Assembly: GCF_009671205.1 (NCBI RefSeq)
Contig: NZ_CP045309.1
Span: 2,232,001-2,296,000, forward strand
DNA: 64,000 nt
Origin: Micromonospora terminaliae
Lineage (GTDB): Bacteria; Actinomycetota; Actinomycetes; Mycobacteriales; Micromonosporaceae
Direction of reading: 5' to 3'
Shown here: positions 8,721 through 17,625 of the stretch, in pieces
Layout: each line of letters begins with the position of its first letter
Numbering within the stretch: the stretch's first letter is position 1
Position numbers and translations under genes: made by a program
Notes under the pieces: model-generated
The model's input: only the letters and a program-made list of their open reading frames with translations
The model's database searches: none
What the model was told of the DNA's origin: nothing

Positions 8721-9410
8721 TCACGGCCGTGCCGTGAGGAATCGCGTGATTGCCGCAGCGACGGCCTGGTGGTCCTCGAGCATCGGTAGGTGCCCCGTGT
8801 TCAGGTCGTTCTGCCAGGTGGCGTCTAGTCGCTGGGCGCATCGCTGTTGCAGCGTCATCGGCAGCTGATGGTCGTCGGTGGTCCGCAGGTAACCGCGCCA
8901 CCCGCTCCACGAGCGGTGCGCGGTCCGGTCTCGGTAGAGGGCGGGGGACTCGGGGGTGAAGTCGGCGATGATGCGGTTCGCGACCTCTTCGTTCAGTCCG
9001 CGGGTGAGGCCACGTCTGATCGCCGAGTCCGGCGGCCGGGTCCCGGCGATTCGCATCGCGGCACTGAGCGCCCACCGGTTCGGCGCCGGCATCGCCGAGA
9101 TGAACGATCCTCCCGGCTGCGGGATCACGGCACTGATCGCCAGGAAGGCGCTGACGCGTTCGGGCGCGAGCCGGGCAACTTCGGCGCCGATCACACCGCC
9201 GGCCGAGTGAGCGACGATCACGTAGCCGCCCGGCGGTGCGGAGTCGATGACCGCCTGGGCGTAGTCGCGCAACCGGGCTCGGCCGCTCTGCGGTCGGGAG
9301 GCGACACAGGTCTGCTGTCCTTCGCCGAGGTCGCGGCGGACGTCATCCCAGATCCAGGCGGGAAGCCCGGCGCCGCTGAGGAACATGATCGGATCGCGTG
9401 ACGTGCTCAT
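8721..9410 (-). CDS. Alpha/beta-hydrolase fold protein
   Basis: This 229-aa soluble hydrolase has the nucleophile elbow AHSAGG (Ser in G/A-H-S-x-G), an N-terminal FLSGAGLPAWIWDDV oxyanion-hole segment, and a C-terminal GHLPMLE carrying the likely catalytic His. The arrangement resembles esterases and haloalkane-dehalogenase-like enzymes. The ATG at 9410 lies 50 bp from the divergent YafY-type regulator gene, which probably controls it. The substrate cannot be inferred. Confidence 0.85.
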   Translation of the reverse strand: MSTSRDPIMFLSGAGLPAWIWDDVRRDLGEGQQTCVASRPQSGRARLRDYAQAVIDSAPPGGYVIVAHSAGGVIGAEVARLAPERVSAFLAISAVIPQPGGSFISAMPAPNRWALSAAMRIAGTRPPDSAIRRGLTRGLNEEVANRIIADFTPESPALYRDRTAHRSWSGWRGYLRTTDDHQLPMTLQQRCAQRLDATWQNDLNTGHLPMLEDHQAVAAAITRFLTARP

Positions 9411-9460
9411 GACACCATCGTCACCCCCACCGATGTCACCGGCATGTCACTATTTATTGG
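9411..9460. promoter_or_regulatory. Divergent promoter region with ATGTCAC direct repeats
   Basis: The 50-bp gap between the hydrolase and YafY-type regulator genes must hold both promoters. ATGTCAC occurs at 9433-9439 and 9444-9450, an 11-bp period of about one helical turn. It is followed by the AT-rich TATTTATTGG next to the regulator start, so the repeats are a plausible operator. Confidence 0.4.
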
Positions 9461-10156
9461 ATGAACCGCACCGACCGTCTCTACGCCCTACGTGAGGAAC
9501 TACGGCGCGCCGGGCCTGCCGGGCGCACGGCGGAGCGACTCGCCGAGGTCTTCGAGGTCAGCGTCCGCACGATCAAACGAGACATTTCGGCCCTGCAACA
9601 CGGCGGCTTCCCGGTCTGGGCTCGACCCGGCCCCGGGGGTGGCTACGTCGTTGACGCCGCCGCGACCCTCCCACCGGTGAACTTCACCGACGCCGAGGTC
9701 TCCGGCCTCGCCGCCGCCGTGGCCGCCCACCGCGGACAGCCCTTCGACAGCCACGCCCGCGCCGCCCTCGTCAAGGTACTCAGCGTGATGGACACCCGCG
9801 CACGAGAAAACGCCACCGCGTTGAACGGTCGTGTCTGGATCGATCACACCGACACACCCGGCGACGCCCGGACTCGACGCGCGATCGAGCAGGCACTCCA
9901 CGCACAACGCGTCCTCGTCGTGGACTACCGCGACCGGCATGGCACGCCCACCACCCGGCAACTCGATCCCGTACTCCTGGCCCGCACCCGTGGAAACTGG
10001 TACCTCATCGCGCACTGTCGCACCCGTCAAGCGATCCGCTGGCTCCGCCTCGACCGCGTCAGCGCCGCCCACCTCACCACCCAGCCCGCCGCTCATATCC
10101 CCATCGAAGCCATTGGCACACCGCCCACCACCGCCGAAGCCATCGCCGACCTGTGA
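9461..10156 (+). CDS. YafY/WYL-domain helix-turn-helix regulator
   Basis: This 231-aa regulator has an N-terminal HTH_11-type winged helix (RTAERLAEVFEVSVRTIKRD) followed by a wing with P-G-G-G-Y, then a WYL domain around residues 140-215 with WYLIAHC and IRWLRLDRV. WYL domains bind ligands such as nucleic acids or small molecules. The gene is divergent from the alpha/beta-hydrolase, which is its likely target. Length and domain order are normal for the family. Confidence 0.9.
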   Translation: MNRTDRLYALREELRRAGPAGRTAERLAEVFEVSVRTIKRDISALQHGGFPVWARPGPGGGYVVDAAATLPPVNFTDAEVSGLAAAVAAHRGQPFDSHARAALVKVLSVMDTRARENATALNGRVWIDHTDTPGDARTRRAIEQALHAQRVLVVDYRDRHGTPTTRQLDPVLLARTRGNWYLIAHCRTRQAIRWLRLDRVSAAHLTTQPAAHIPIEAIGTPPTTAEAIADL

Positions 10157-10246
10157 CGCCACCCGCCATCGCCGACCGGCGGCCGTGGCCGTCGCCGAAA
10201 CCCATTGGCCCGAGCCGTCCGGCTGTTCATCGCCGAGGACCTGGAC

Positions 10247-11425
10247 CTAGTGACCGGCCAGGTCGGCTACGTCACCGGCGGCCCGCACGGCTGACCGCGC
10301 ACGCTGCTCAGGACGCACGGCCCGCTCCGGCCGGCGCCGGGTGGCGATGGCGTAGCCCGTGGTGGTGACGCCCAGTGCCACTCCCCAGCAAAGGAACACC
10401 AGCAGGGTGCCGGTCACCGCCCACCCCTCACGCACCTGCGACCAGTGCGTCTCGCCGCGGAGAACCTGCCGCACGAGCACGGCGACGCTCAGGATGCCGT
10501 AGGTGACCAGCGCGAGCGCCACCACCCCGGCGGGGACCACCGCCAACAGCGGGGGAACCCGTCTGTCGCGCAGCCCCGGCAGCCAGTGCGGGAACCGCTG
10601 CCCCCAGCGCTGCACCAACCCGAGTACGAGCAGGCCGGCCAGCGGCGGGACGAGGGTGATCGCCACGCCCGTCCCCGTCGAAAGGCTCCGGTGGATGTCG
10701 TCCAGCTCCCGCTGCGGGATCCCGAACGGAACGCCAAGCGCCCACAGCCCGTGCGGCACCGCCCAGCCGGCCACCGGCAGGGCCACCGTCACGTACGCCC
10801 AGCGGCGGGTCCACCGCGGCACCGGCTGGTAGCCGGCCGCCTGCGCACCGCGCCGCGGAGCGCAGGCGTTCGTGAGCCCGGCGAACAGCAGACCGCCGGT
10901 CGCCAGCACGAGGCGCGCGCCGAGATCGCGCCAGTCCGAGGGGCGTCCCACCAACGCCGCAGGGATCTCGAAGAGCAGATGCAGCGGGAAGGACAGGACC
11001 AGGAGCAGCGCCGCGGCCGCCCCACCACCGGCGACCGAGTAGCGGCCGGGGAACCGGACCAGCCACACGACCAGCACCGCGAGGACGGCGCCCACTCCCA
11101 CCGCTCCCCACCCCGCCCGCAACGGCAGCGTCTCGACCAGATCCGCGCCGCACCCGCCGGTCGGGTCGACCAGATGGGTGCGGTCGCAGGCCGTGTACCC
11201 CCACCGGCCCCCCGAGATCCAGTACGCCCGCACGGTCACCTCGACGACGACGAACACGACGCAGGCCACCGCCCACCGCCGGACCCGAGCAGCGGCAGCC
11301 GAACGGGAGGAACGAGCCGAAAGACCGGACCTGCCGACCGCCTGCGGAGCGGCGCGGCGACGTGCGGGACCGGTTGCCACGCCGTCCGGGACCTGGACCC
11401 GCTGGGGCCGTTGCCGCCACGTCAT
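10247..11425 (-). CDS. Multi-pass membrane protein of unknown function
   Basis: The product has about 392 aa with roughly eight to nine hydrophobic helices, a basic N-terminal tail rich in Arg/Ala/Ser and a basic C-terminal tail. The ATG at 11425 follows a GAGAGGG purine stretch; an upstream in-frame ATG at 11572 would add a low-complexity extension without a ribosome binding site. An extracellular loop between helices 1 and 2 contains two Cys residues around CDRTHLVDPTGGC, possibly a disulfide. No family is recognised. It is isolated on the minus strand. Confidence 0.7.
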   Translation of the reverse strand: MTWRQRPQRVQVPDGVATGPARRRAAPQAVGRSGLSARSSRSAAAARVRRWAVACVVFVVVEVTVRAYWISGGRWGYTACDRTHLVDPTGGCGADLVETLPLRAGWGAVGVGAVLAVLVVWLVRFPGRYSVAGGGAAAALLLVLSFPLHLLFEIPAALVGRPSDWRDLGARLVLATGGLLFAGLTNACAPRRGAQAAGYQPVPRWTRRWAYVTVALPVAGWAVPHGLWALGVPFGIPQRELDDIHRSLSTGTGVAITLVPPLAGLLVLGLVQRWGQRFPHWLPGLRDRRVPPLLAVVPAGVVALALVTYGILSVAVLVRQVLRGETHWSQVREGWAVTGTLLVFLCWGVALGVTTTGYAIATRRRPERAVRPEQRARSAVRAAGDVADLAGH

Positions 11426-11723
11426 CGCGTGACCCTCTCGGCCACGGCCGGTGTGCGCAGCCCGGGACGGACCGGACAAGGCTTGTTGCTCATGAGGCCA
11501 TGCTCCGTGCCGACCCGCGGGGCTGTCCTCCCACCGCGGCGGGACCCCGTTCCCTCCACCGGGGGAGTGCACACTGTTAGGAGGTGCAGTCCGGTGCGAG
11601 CGAGCAGATCGCCGCGGACATGGTCATGCCCGGGCCGACGTGGCCGGTGCCGCCCAGCCGGCCGAGACCTACCTGCGCCGCGCCGCCCAGGTGGAGCCGG
11701 GTTCGGGCACCAGGAAGATCCGG
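11426..11723. other. Intergenic, no gene recognised
   Basis: About 300 bases lie between the membrane protein start and the YdeI-family stop. Open frames run through in several phases, as is common at this GC content, without recognisable homology. Confidence 0.45.
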
Positions 11724-12329
11724 TTACGGCGATGTCGAGGGCTTGGCCTTCTGCGGATGGATGGTCTCGTGGCGGGCCAGCATGGCGACGAACTCGGCGA
11801 TCTTCCGCTGGCGGGTCTCTGCTCGTTTGACGGCGTTGACGCGGTGGATGAGAGAGAACCGGTTGGTCTTGGTGAGGACGTCGAACATGGCCTGGGCGTC
11901 GGGGTCGGCGGCGATGGCGGCCAGCAGGTCGTCCGGCACCTCGGCTTCCGACGGCGGGGCGTAGGCGGCCGCCCACCGCCCGTCCGCCTTCGCGGCTTCC
12001 ACCGCGGCGCGACCCGGCGGCAGCATCCGGCCCTCCGCCTCCAGGCGGGCCACGTGGGCGACGTTGCGCTGCGACCAGGAACTGCGGGCCCGGCGCGGGG
12101 TGAACCGGATCCAGGAGGTCTCCTGGTCTCCTCTCCGGGCCTGACCGTCGATCCAGCCGAAACACAGGGCCTCGTCGACCGCCTGCTGCCAGGTCAGCGT
12201 CGTGACCGTGCCGCCCTTCTTGGTCAGGGCCAGCCAGACACCGGGCGACGTGTCGTGGTTGGCCGACAACCACGCCCGCAGCGCGTCGGCATCCGCGACG
12301 ATCAACTCATCCAGTTCGGCGCTCCCCAT
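11724..12329 (-). CDS. YdeI/OmpD-associated family protein
   Basis: This 201-aa cytosolic protein belongs to the YdeI family (bacteriocin-protection-type annotation; molecular role poorly known). Characteristic segments are the N-terminal SPGVWLALTKK, the ALCFGWIDGQ motif near residue 60, FTPRRARSSWS, and the helical C-terminus with the ETRQRKIAEFVAMLARHE pattern. The length is typical. The gene's 5' end faces the IS605-type element, whose left end is about 160 bp away. Confidence 0.85.
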   Translation of the reverse strand: MGSAELDELIVADADALRAWLSANHDTSPGVWLALTKKGGTVTTLTWQQAVDEALCFGWIDGQARRGDQETSWIRFTPRRARSSWSQRNVAHVARLEAEGRMLPPGRAAVEAAKADGRWAAAYAPPSEAEVPDDLLAAIAADPDAQAMFDVLTKTNRFSLIHRVNAVKRAETRQRKIAEFVAMLARHETIHPQKAKPSTSP

Positions 12330-12499
12330 GACGGCAGGCTACCGCCCGGCCGTTGCCGTGGCCTCCGCCTGTCGCGCACAGCGTCGACCCTCGGCCGGAC
12401 CGGCTGGTGAACACCGTCAGCACAGCGGGGGAGTGTCGTGCTTCGGCCGGGGACCGACGGCGGGCGTGGCTACCGGAATGCGGGCCAGTGCTCCGGCCT

Positions 12500-12970
12500 T
12501 CAGGCCGGGGGTGAGGGCCCGCGCTGGGAGGGCCGCTGGGCCCGAGCAGTGCCTTGACCGGGACGGTTCTGCTGCTCGATGTACTGCTTCACGACGCTCA
12601 GCGGTGCCCCGCCGACGGACCCGGCGAAGTACGAGCCCGACCACAGCTTGTTGGCCCGGTAGTAATGATGCACGAGGTCGGGGAACTCCTGCCGCAGCCG
12701 CCGTGAGGAGACGCCCTTGAGGCTGTTGACCAGCCGGGCCACCGCGACTTTGGGTGGGAAGTTGACCAGCAGGTGCACGTGGTTGTTCTCGCCGTTGAAC
12801 TCGACCAGCTCCGCCTCGAAGTCGGTGCACACGTCCCGCATGATCGCCTCCATCCGGGTCAGATGCCGGTCGGCGAACACCTTGTGCCGGAACTTCGTCA
12901 CGAAAACCAAGTGGACGTGCATTGCGAAAACGCAGTGCCTGCCAGTGCGAATGCCTTGAGATTCGGCCAT
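12500..12970 (-). CDS. tnpA: IS200/IS605 TnpA transposase (Y1 HUH)
   Basis: This 156-aa single-strand transposase has the HUH metal-binding motif HVHLLV near residue 64 and a single catalytic tyrosine in VVKQYIEQQ near residue 128. The N-terminal VFAMHVHLVFVTKFRHKVF strand is typical of the family. TnpA dimers excise and insert single-stranded element DNA at hairpin ends. The stop codon lies inside the left-end hairpin. The C-terminal tail is low-complexity (RAQRPSQRGPSPPA). It is divergent from tnpB, with about 26 bp between the likely starts. Confidence 0.93.
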   Translation of the reverse strand: MAESQGIRTGRHCVFAMHVHLVFVTKFRHKVFADRHLTRMEAIMRDVCTDFEAELVEFNGENNHVHLLVNFPPKVAVARLVNSLKGVSSRRLRQEFPDLVHHYYRANKLWSGSYFAGSVGGAPLSVVKQYIEQQNRPGQGTARAQRPSQRGPSPPA

Positions 12971-12996
12971 AGCCCAACATGATACCGTGTGCCTTT

Positions 12997-14229
12997 GTGC
13001 AGCTCCGTTACCAGTTCCGCGTGTATCCGACGCCCGGCCAGCAGATCGAGCTGGCTCGGGCGTTCGGGTGCGCGCGGGTGGTGTTCAACGACGGGCTGCG
13101 TGCACGGCAGGAAGCCCGCGAGCAAGGCTTGCCGTACGTCTCGGACGCCGAGCTGTCCAAGCGGGTCATCACGCAGGCCAAGGCGACCCCGGAACGGGCG
13201 TGGCTGGGCGAGGTGTCGGCCGTGGTGTTGCAGCAGGCTCTCGCGGACCTGAACACCGCGTACCGCAACTTCTTCGCCTCGATCACTGGCAAGCGCAAGG
13301 GCCGCAAGATGGCCCCGCCCCGGTTCCGGTCCCGCAAGGACAACCGGCAGGCCATCCGGTTCACGAAAAACTCCCGGTTCAAGGTGCTCGACAACGGCCG
13401 CCTGCGGCTGCCGAAGATCGGCGACGTGACGGTGCGCTGGTCCCGGTCGCTGCCCTCGGACCCGTCCAGCGTGACGATCATCCGGGACGCGGCCGGGCGA
13501 CACTTCGCCTCGTTCGTCGTCCAGACCGGGGACGAGCTGCTGCCCGAGCTGGACTCGGAGGTCGGGATCGACCTGGGCCTGACGCACTTCGCGGTCCTCT
13601 CGGATGGCACGAAGGTGGCCGCTCCGAAGTTCCTGCGCCGCGCGGCCCGCAAACTCAAGCGGCTGCAACAGGACTTGTCCCGCAAGCAGCGGGGCAGCAG
13701 CAACCGCAAGAAGGCCGTCGTGAAGGTCGCCAGGGCACACGTCCGCGTGGCCGACACCCGGCGCGACTGGCAGCACAAACTGTCCACGGCGATCATCCGC
13801 GAGAACCAAGCGGTGTACGTCGAGGATCTGTGCGTCGCCGGTCTCGCCCGGACCCGGCTGGCCAAAAGCGTCCACGACGCCGGGTGGGCCAGCTTCACCG
13901 CCATGCTGGAGTACAAAGCGGCCCGGCACGGGCGCACCTTCGGGCGGGTGAACCGATTTTTCCCGTCGACCCGCATGTGCTCCCAGTGTGGCCGAATCAA
14001 CGACAAGATGGCACTCAACGTCCGAGCGTGGGACTGCCCCTGCGGAGCAGCCCACGACCGAGACGCCAACGCCGCCATCAACGTGCTCGCCGCCGGACAG
14101 GCGGAGAGTCGAAACGACCGTGGAGCGCAGGTAAGACCGGGTCTCCTCCCGGCACCGCGTGGCGAAGCGGTAACCCACCCGGATGCCGCGCGGTCCACGC
14201 GCAGCATGGAGGGAATCTCCGCCCTTTAG
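12997..14229 (+). CDS. tnpB: TnpB RNA-guided nuclease of IS605 family
   Basis: This protein of about 410 aa belongs to the TnpB family, ancestral to Cas12 and guided by an omega-RNA from the element's right end. The RuvC-like catalytic residues are visible: Asp in GIDLGLTHFAVL near residue 187, Glu in VYVEDLCVAG, and Asp in HDRDANAAIN. A zinc finger with CSQCG and CPCG precedes the last of these. The N-terminus QLRYQFRVYPTPGQQ is typical, so GTG at 12997 is preferred to the ATG at 12979. The C-terminal end overlaps the predicted omega-RNA and right-end hairpin. All three catalytic acids are present. Confidence 0.93.
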   Translation: MQLRYQFRVYPTPGQQIELARAFGCARVVFNDGLRARQEAREQGLPYVSDAELSKRVITQAKATPERAWLGEVSAVVLQQALADLNTAYRNFFASITGKRKGRKMAPPRFRSRKDNRQAIRFTKNSRFKVLDNGRLRLPKIGDVTVRWSRSLPSDPSSVTIIRDAAGRHFASFVVQTGDELLPELDSEVGIDLGLTHFAVLSDGTKVAAPKFLRRAARKLKRLQQDLSRKQRGSSNRKKAVVKVARAHVRVADTRRDWQHKLSTAIIRENQAVYVEDLCVAGLARTRLAKSVHDAGWASFTAMLEYKAARHGRTFGRVNRFFPSTRMCSQCGRINDKMALNVRAWDCPCGAAHDRDANAAINVLAAGQAESRNDRGAQVRPGLLPAPRGEAVTHPDAARSTRSMEGISAL

Positions 14230-14262
14230 GGCGGAGAGGATGTCAAGATCAGCCGGTCGCCG
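14120..14262 (+). ncRNA. Predicted omega-RNA scaffold plus guide
   Basis: By analogy with characterised TnpB systems, the omega-RNA spans the 3' part of tnpB and the right end, and its guide is the host sequence directly beyond the element. The conserved hairpin at 14216-14237 fits the scaffold. The guide would begin near 14245 and read into the lysX upstream region. Boundaries are inferred. Confidence 0.5.
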
Positions 14263-14289
14263 GGGGTCACCGGCACGAGGGAGGCCACG

Positions 14290-17200
14290 TTGAGCCCGAG
14301 CACCGCGCCGCGGACGGTGGGAGACGCGCGGCGCGCCGGCCGGGACTGGCGACGCCAGGTGCCGCGGGCCTTCGCGACGCTTCTCTGGGTGGTCGCGGTG
14401 GTCTGCGCGCTGGCCGCGCTGAGCAGCGCCGTCCGCTCCGACATCCAGCCGGTCCGCACCGCCATCGACGCCCTGCTGCTGCCCGCCCCGGCGAACCTGG
14501 CGTACGCGGTCTTCCTCGGCACCCTCGCCTCGGCGGTGCTGCGCCGCAAGCGGCTGGCGTACTGGGTGCTGCTCGTCTACTTCACCCTCACCCTGGCCGT
14601 CGGCGTGCTGGCCGGCGTGCTGCTGCTGGTGATCGGCAGCAACGACCTCACCGACGACGCCGGCGAGCGGCTGTTCACCTCGCTGGAGACGGTCGGGGTC
14701 TGGGTCGGCATCGCCTTCGCCGCCGGGGCGCTGGCCCTGCTGCTGGCCGCCCGCCGGGAGTTCTACGCCCGGGTGCGCAGCGGCAGCCTCTGGCGGGCCC
14801 TCGGGGTCTTCCTCGGGCTGGCCGCGGCCGCGGTCGGGCTCGGCTACCTGCTGCTCCTCGTCGAGCCCGGCAGCCTGCGCACCTGGGTGGACCGGCTCGG
14901 CTACGCCGTCGAGAAGGTGTTCGGCGGGGCCGTCACCCTGGACGTCACCCGGCAGGGACAGGCGCCCGGCTGGGTCAACCTGCTGCTCGGCGCCTTCGGC
15001 GGGATCGCCTTCGTCGCCGGCCTGTTCACCCTGCTCCGGTCGCAGCGGGCCGCCGCCGTGCTGCACCCCGACGAAGAAGAGCGGATCCGGGAACTGCTCG
15101 CCCGGCACGGCGGGCGCGACTCGCTCGGCTACTTCGCCACCCGCCGGGACAAGGCGGCGATCTTCTCGGCCAGCGGCAAGGCGGCCATCACCTACCGGGT
15201 GGTCAACGGGGTCAGCCTGGCCAGCGGCGACCCGGTGGGGGACCCGGAGGCGTGGGGGCCGGCCATCGAGGCCTGGCTCGAACAGACCGGCGCGTACGCC
15301 TGGACCCCGGCGGTGATGGGCGCCAGCGAGGCGGGCGCCAGGGCGTACCACCGGCACGGGCTCAAGGTGCTGCACCTGGGCGACGAGGCGATCCTGCTGG
15401 CCCGCGAGTTCGACCTGGACGGGCGGGACATGCGCCCGGTCCGCCAGGCCGTGCACCGGGTGGAGCGCGCCGGCTACACGGCCCGGGTGCGCCGGCACGC
15501 GGACATCCCGGCGGGGGAGCTGTCCGAGCTGGCCAGGCTGGCGACGACCTGGCGGGACACCGAGCACGAGCGGGGCTTCTCGATGGCACTGGGCCGGCTC
15601 GGCGACCCGGCGGACGGCGACTGCGTGCTGGTCGAGGCGCGGGACGCGGACGGCCGGGTGCGGGCGTTGCTGTCGCTGAGCCCGTGGGGCGCCGACGGGC
15701 TCTCCCTGGACCTGATGCGCCGGGACCGGTCCGCCGAGAACGGGATCACCGAGTTCCTGGTGGCGGCGCTGATGGGTGAGGCGCCCCGGCTCGGCGTCGA
15801 GCGGGTGTCGCTGAACTTCGCGGTGTTCCGGTCGGTCTTCGAGCAGGGCGCGAGGATCGGCGCCGGCCCGGTCATCCGGCTCTGGCGGCACACCCTGCTC
15901 TTCTTCTCTCGCTGGTGGCAGCTGGAGTCGCTGTACCTGTCCAACGCCAAGTACCAGCCGCACTGGACGCCGCGCTACCTGTGCTTCGGTGAGCGCCGGG
16001 AGCTGGCCCGGGTGGGCCTCGCCGCGGCGGTCGCCGAGGGCTTCCTCGCCTTGCCGGGCGGCCGCCCCACCCCGCTGCACGGCGTGCCGCCGGCCGGCGG
16101 CGCGGTGGGCTACGTGCCGCCGGCCGCCGCGACGGTCCGGGCCGTGCCGCCGGAGCCGGCCGCGACGCAGCCGCCCGAGCAGATCCGGGTACGCCTGGAG
16201 AAGCTCGACCGGCTGCGCGCCGAGGGTGTCGACCCGTACCCGGTGGGCTTCCCGCGTACCGACGACTGCGCGGCGGTGCGGGCGCGGCACGCCGGGCTGG
16301 CCCCGGACACCGGCACCGGGGAGACCGTGTCGGTGGCCGGCCGGGTGCTGCTGGTCCGCGACCACGGGCGGATCTGCTTCGCGACGATCCGCGACGGCAG
16401 CGGCGACCTCCAGCTGGTGCTGGAGCACGACCTGGTCCGGTGGCGCGCCACCGTCGACATCGGCGATCACGTGGGCGCCACCGGCGAGGTGTACGCGACC
16501 CGGCGCGGCGAGGTGTCGGTGCGGGTGGCCTGCTGGCAGCTGACCGCCAAGTGCCTGCGCCCGCTGCCGGACAAGCACCACGGGCTCGCCGACCCGGAGG
16601 CCCGGGTCCGGCAGCGCTACCTCGACCTCGCCATCGATCCGGAGGCGCGGGACCTGCTGCGGGCCCGCGGCACCCTCCTGCACAGCCTGCGGCGCTCCCT
16701 GGCCGACCGGGACTTCCTGGAAGTGGAGACCCCGATCCTCCAACGGGTGCACGGCGGCGCCAACGCCCGCCCGTTCGTCACCCACAGCAACGCCTACGAC
16801 CTGCGGCTGAGCCTGCGCATCGCGCCGGAGCTCTACCTGAAACGGCTGGCCGTCGGCGGGATGGAGCGGGTGTACGAGCTGGGCCGAGCGTTCCGCAACG
16901 AGGGCGTTGACCACAGCCACAACCCGGAGTTCACGGTGCTGGAGGCGTACCAGGCGTACGCGGACTACCACGTGATGCGCGAGCTGGCCCGTGAGCTGAT
17001 CGTCGCGGCGGCGGTCGCGGTGCACGGGTCGCCGGTGGTGCGCCGCCCCGGGACGCGCGACACCGTGGACATCGGGGGCGAGTGGCCGGTCCGTACGGTC
17101 AACGAGGCGATCTCCGCGGCGCTCGGCGAGGAGGTCACCGCCGACACCGACCTGGCCGCCCTGCGCCGGCTCTGCGACACCGCCGGGATCGCGTACGACC

Positions 17201-17625
17201 CGCGGTGGGAGCGCGGCGCGGTGCTGCTGGAGCTGTACGAACGGCTGGTCGAGGCGCGCACCGACGAGCCGACGTTCTACCTGGACTTCCCGGCCGACGT
17301 CTCGCCGCTGACCCGGCAGCACCGGAACGACCCGCGGCTGGCGGAGCGGTGGGACCTGGTCGCGTTCGGAATGGAGCTGGGGACCGCGTACTCGGAGCTG
17401 GTCGATCCGACCGAGCAGCGGCGCCGGCTCACCGCGCAGTCGTTGCACGCGGCCGGCGGCGACCCCGAGGCGATGGAGCTGGACGAGGACTTCCTCACCG
17501 CGCTGGAGTACGCCATGCCGCCCACCGGCGGCCTGGGCCTCGGTGTGGATCGGCTGCTCATGCTGCTCACCGGCCGGTCGATCCGGGAGACGCTGCCCTT
17601 CCCGCTGGTCCGGGACTCCTCGTGA
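14290..17625 (+). CDS. lysX: Bifunctional lysyl-phosphatidylglycerol synthase / lysine-tRNA ligase LysX
   Basis: LysX makes lysyl-tRNA and transfers lysine to phosphatidylglycerol, giving a cationic lipid that protects against antimicrobial peptides. The 1111-aa product has an N-terminal MprF-like membrane region (about six helices to residue 255), a DUF2156-type aminoacyl-transferase domain (about 260-570), a Pro/Ala linker, an OB-fold anticodon-binding domain (about 680-770) and a class II synthetase core. Motif 2 is FRNEGVDHSHNPEFT near residue 868 and motif 3 is GLGLGVDRLLMLLTG near 1080. The start is TTG at 14290 after GAGGGAGG. An IS605-type element ends about 45 bp upstream, possibly altering the promoter. 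The stop overlaps the next gene. Confidence 0.95.
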   Translation: MSPSTAPRTVGDARRAGRDWRRQVPRAFATLLWVVAVVCALAALSSAVRSDIQPVRTAIDALLLPAPANLAYAVFLGTLASAVLRRKRLAYWVLLVYFTLTLAVGVLAGVLLLVIGSNDLTDDAGERLFTSLETVGVWVGIAFAAGALALLLAARREFYARVRSGSLWRALGVFLGLAAAAVGLGYLLLLVEPGSLRTWVDRLGYAVEKVFGGAVTLDVTRQGQAPGWVNLLLGAFGGIAFVAGLFTLLRSQRAAAVLHPDEEERIRELLARHGGRDSLGYFATRRDKAAIFSASGKAAITYRVVNGVSLASGDPVGDPEAWGPAIEAWLEQTGAYAWTPAVMGASEAGARAYHRHGLKVLHLGDEAILLAREFDLDGRDMRPVRQAVHRVERAGYTARVRRHADIPAGELSELARLATTWRDTEHERGFSMALGRLGDPADGDCVLVEARDADGRVRALLSLSPWGADGLSLDLMRRDRSAENGITEFLVAALMGEAPRLGVERVSLNFAVFRSVFEQGARIGAGPVIRLWRHTLLFFSRWWQLESLYLSNAKYQPHWTPRYLCFGERRELARVGLAAAVAEGFLALPGGRPTPLHGVPPAGGAVGYVPPAAATVRAVPPEPAATQPPEQIRVRLEKLDRLRAEGVDPYPVGFPRTDDCAAVRARHAGLAPDTGTGETVSVAGRVLLVRDHGRICFATIRDGSGDLQLVLEHDLVRWRATVDIGDHVGATGEVYATRRGEVSVRVACWQLTAKCLRPLPDKHHGLADPEARVRQRYLDLAIDPEARDLLRARGTLLHSLRRSLADRDFLEVETPILQRVHGGANARPFVTHSNAYDLRLSLRIAPELYLKRLAVGGMERVYELGRAFRNEGVDHSHNPEFTVLEAYQAYADYHVMRELARELIVAAAVAVHGSPVVRRPGTRDTVDIGGEWPVRTVNEAISAALGEEVTADTDLAALRRLCDTAGIAYDPRWERGAVLLELYERLVEARTDEPTFYLDFPADVSPLTRQHRNDPRLAERWDLVAFGMELGTAYSELVDPTEQRRRLTAQSLHAAGGDPEAMELDEDFLTALEYAMPPTGGLGLGVDRLLMLLTGRSIRETLPFPLVRDSS

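Larger units (their letters stand above)
12485..14244. mobile_element. IS200/IS605-family insertion sequence (tnpA + tnpB)
   Basis: The element has divergent tnpA and tnpB genes. Near the left end is a hairpin CCGGCC-TTCA-GGCCGG (12493-12508). Near the right end is a hairpin TCTCCGCCC-TTTA-GGGCGGAGA (14216-14237) followed by GGATGTCA. Such subterminal hairpins are recognised by TnpA in single-stranded transposition, which leaves no target duplication. Exact ends are estimates: left within about 12470-12492 and right near 14244. Both genes look intact, so the copy may be active. It lies between the YdeI gene and lysX. Confidence 0.85.
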
